64,000 nt of DNA from Undaria pinnatifida (taxonomy: Eukaryota > Sar > Phaeophyceae > Laminariales > Alariaceae), in NCBI GenBank assembly GCA_012845835.1, contig JABAKD010000001.1, forward strand, positions 8,266,832 to 8,330,831, written 5' to 3'. The notes under the pieces are model-generated. The model did no database searches. It was not told the DNA's origin and saw only the letters and a program-made list of their open reading frames with translations. The translations under genes and the position numbers were made by a program. Shown one piece after another: positions 62,518 through 64,000 of this stretch; the stretch's first letter is position 1, and each line of letters opens with the position of its first letter.

Positions 62518-64000
62518 TGAAGCGGCAAATCGATAACTACTATCGAAGTTCGGCAAAAAAGTTGGACTGCAGGGACCTCACAGGACGGCTACCAGTTTGA
62601 GTTTGGGGACCCCCAAAGGATGAAATGTGCGCCGTGCTCGTAAGATACGGCACTTTCAACCCTTGCGAGGAAGACCCTTAGCATAGGCAAGCGCCCAAAT
62701 CCGATCTCGTGGAGTGCCTTAGAGCTGTTGCAAGCACCCAAAATCCGATATCATGGGAGTGCCTCAGAGTCTTTGTGTTCTCTCTTCTCGAGGCTAGCGT
62801 TGTCCCAAACGACTGCGGATTTGCGTTGCCTGTCTGGTGCCACAGGTGTCGAGCAATGCATACGGCAGCCAGCCCGGCTTCCCAATGGTCGACATTCGTG
62901 TTATTGCTGTTGCCCGGGATGATAGCAGAACGCACCATAGCCGACCTTCGTCTTGCTGATTCCCTCAGTACTACGAGTACTGCACCTGGTATGTACTATA
63001 TTTTGGGGTCAGAGCTGCAGCTCCGATTCGGGAACAAACTCCAAAGGTCTTTGGAAATAGAGATGGGTCATGCTAGTTTGGAACGCGTGGCTTGAATCGG
63101 GGGTGGCTGGCCACCGATGGAGCTGTGTGTTGACATCCGCTATGAGATGCCAAGGCGTGCTGTGGCCGCGCGTGCCAATGTTCGGTGTTCGCTCTGTTGT
63201 CGACCAGGATTATAAGCAGAGGGCAACGAGCCCGATCTTCGTTCTGTTGACTTGCACACAAAAGTCCTATTATAAGAGAGTTGTGGGAGCCTCAACTGTG
63301 ATGACGGATTAGAATATGGCGGTTAGTCAATGATGCGTGCTATTAATACGATAGAGGTATCAATAGATTTTCTGACTGCCGGGATTCCTCCATCGAAAAG
63401 CCACCCAACATCGTTGGAACACCATTTGCGTTCTGCTAAATTGGTAGACGTCTACCTACGGCCATGGGGTCATTCATCGGGTGTTGCGCATACGTTTTTC
63501 ATCGAAATCAGTTTTTCGGTGATTGATGAGGTATAGGGCTCCGCGAGTGAGGAGCCTCAGAAAAAAAAAAGGCGCACATTTTTACCGTAGCGTGCGCCCA
63601 ATGTGAGAACAACAACGTAGCCCTTTGAGTCAGAACTGCAGCTAGCCATGAAAAGGGGGAGTGGGACACAGTGTAGTACTCGTAGTAATATTTGGAAACA
63701 GAGGGGTAGTATTTGGGTACAGAGGTGGGTCATGTTTGCAGTGAACGGTTTCATCGGGGATGGCGCGCTTGGTGGCCCGGATCTAGATACGGTATGCAGT
63801 ATACTTTTCTTTAAACTTTGCTTTTCGCCGTCGTGTAATTTGTTGCATTTTTTATTTCTCGCCTTCGTACAGTATTTCGTGTTGTATTTTGTTCTTCTAT
63901 CTCTCTGGCTGCGTTGTGTATATTTGCTTTTCGATTTTCCCGCCGCCGTGGTGCGGTGTTCTGCAGTTTTTCGTTTCGTGTATTTTCTCATCCGTTTGTC
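62518..64000. other. No convincing gene; one weak local repeat
   Basis: 62995-63110 and 63615-63785 share GTCAGA(G/A)CTGCAGCT, TTTGGAAA, AGATGGGTCATG/GGTGGGTCATG and TCGGGG(G/A)TGGC. A pyrimidine-rich stretch runs at 63800-63990. Open frames (for example 62709-63095) carry no known motif. Confidence 0.5.

Overview
This is a eukaryotic nuclear window, gene-poor and packed with mobile elements. The evidence is spliced exons with GT-AG introns, tRNA-derived SINEs with poly(A) tails, a copia pol remnant, an LTR retrotransposon, a tyrosine-recombinase (DIRS/Ngaro-type) retrotransposon, a pogo-like TA-flanked element and an interstitial CCCTAA tract. The style of the host glycosyltransferase, the TTAGGG-type telomere unit and the element mix would suit an alga, perhaps a stramenopile such as a brown alga. 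That is a weak inference and the species is not determined.

Layout. 1-1.7 kb: degraded copia pol end and putative 3' LTR. 2.6-3.5 kb: first copy of a poly-G-punctuated modular repeat (called family A here; about 16 full or partial copies). 5.4-6.3 kb: array of the palindromic word GGAAGCTTCC with embedded telomeric repeats. 6.6-12.0 kb: non-autonomous LTR retrotransposon with near-identical LTRs, a PBS-like start, a PPT and a short target duplication. 13-18 kb: family A copies, a pogo-like non-autonomous element and a field of ATCGATA-type words. 19-21 kb: the longest family A copy. 21.2-27.6 kb: a young Ngaro-type element with split direct repeats A1-ORFs-B1-A2-B2, with gag, RT, RNase H and tyrosine recombinase all recognisable. 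28-31 kb: repeats.

31.3-58.2 kb: the one host gene I can reconstruct, a secreted or type II membrane exostosin-like (GT47) glycosyltransferase of about 479 residues in six exons. Its introns reach 16.7 kb and are filled with SINEs, families A and B, inverted repeats and palindromic-word arrays. Degenerate copies of several of its own exons lie beside the intact ones.

58.2-64 kb: degenerate tandem repeats and no convincing gene.

Three insertions (Ngaro-type, pogo-like, one family A copy) can be matched to an unoccupied paralogous copy of their target inside the same window, which fixes or narrows their boundaries. Exon joins, the glycosyltransferase's substrate and all family names for the unclassified repeats are inference from sequence alone.
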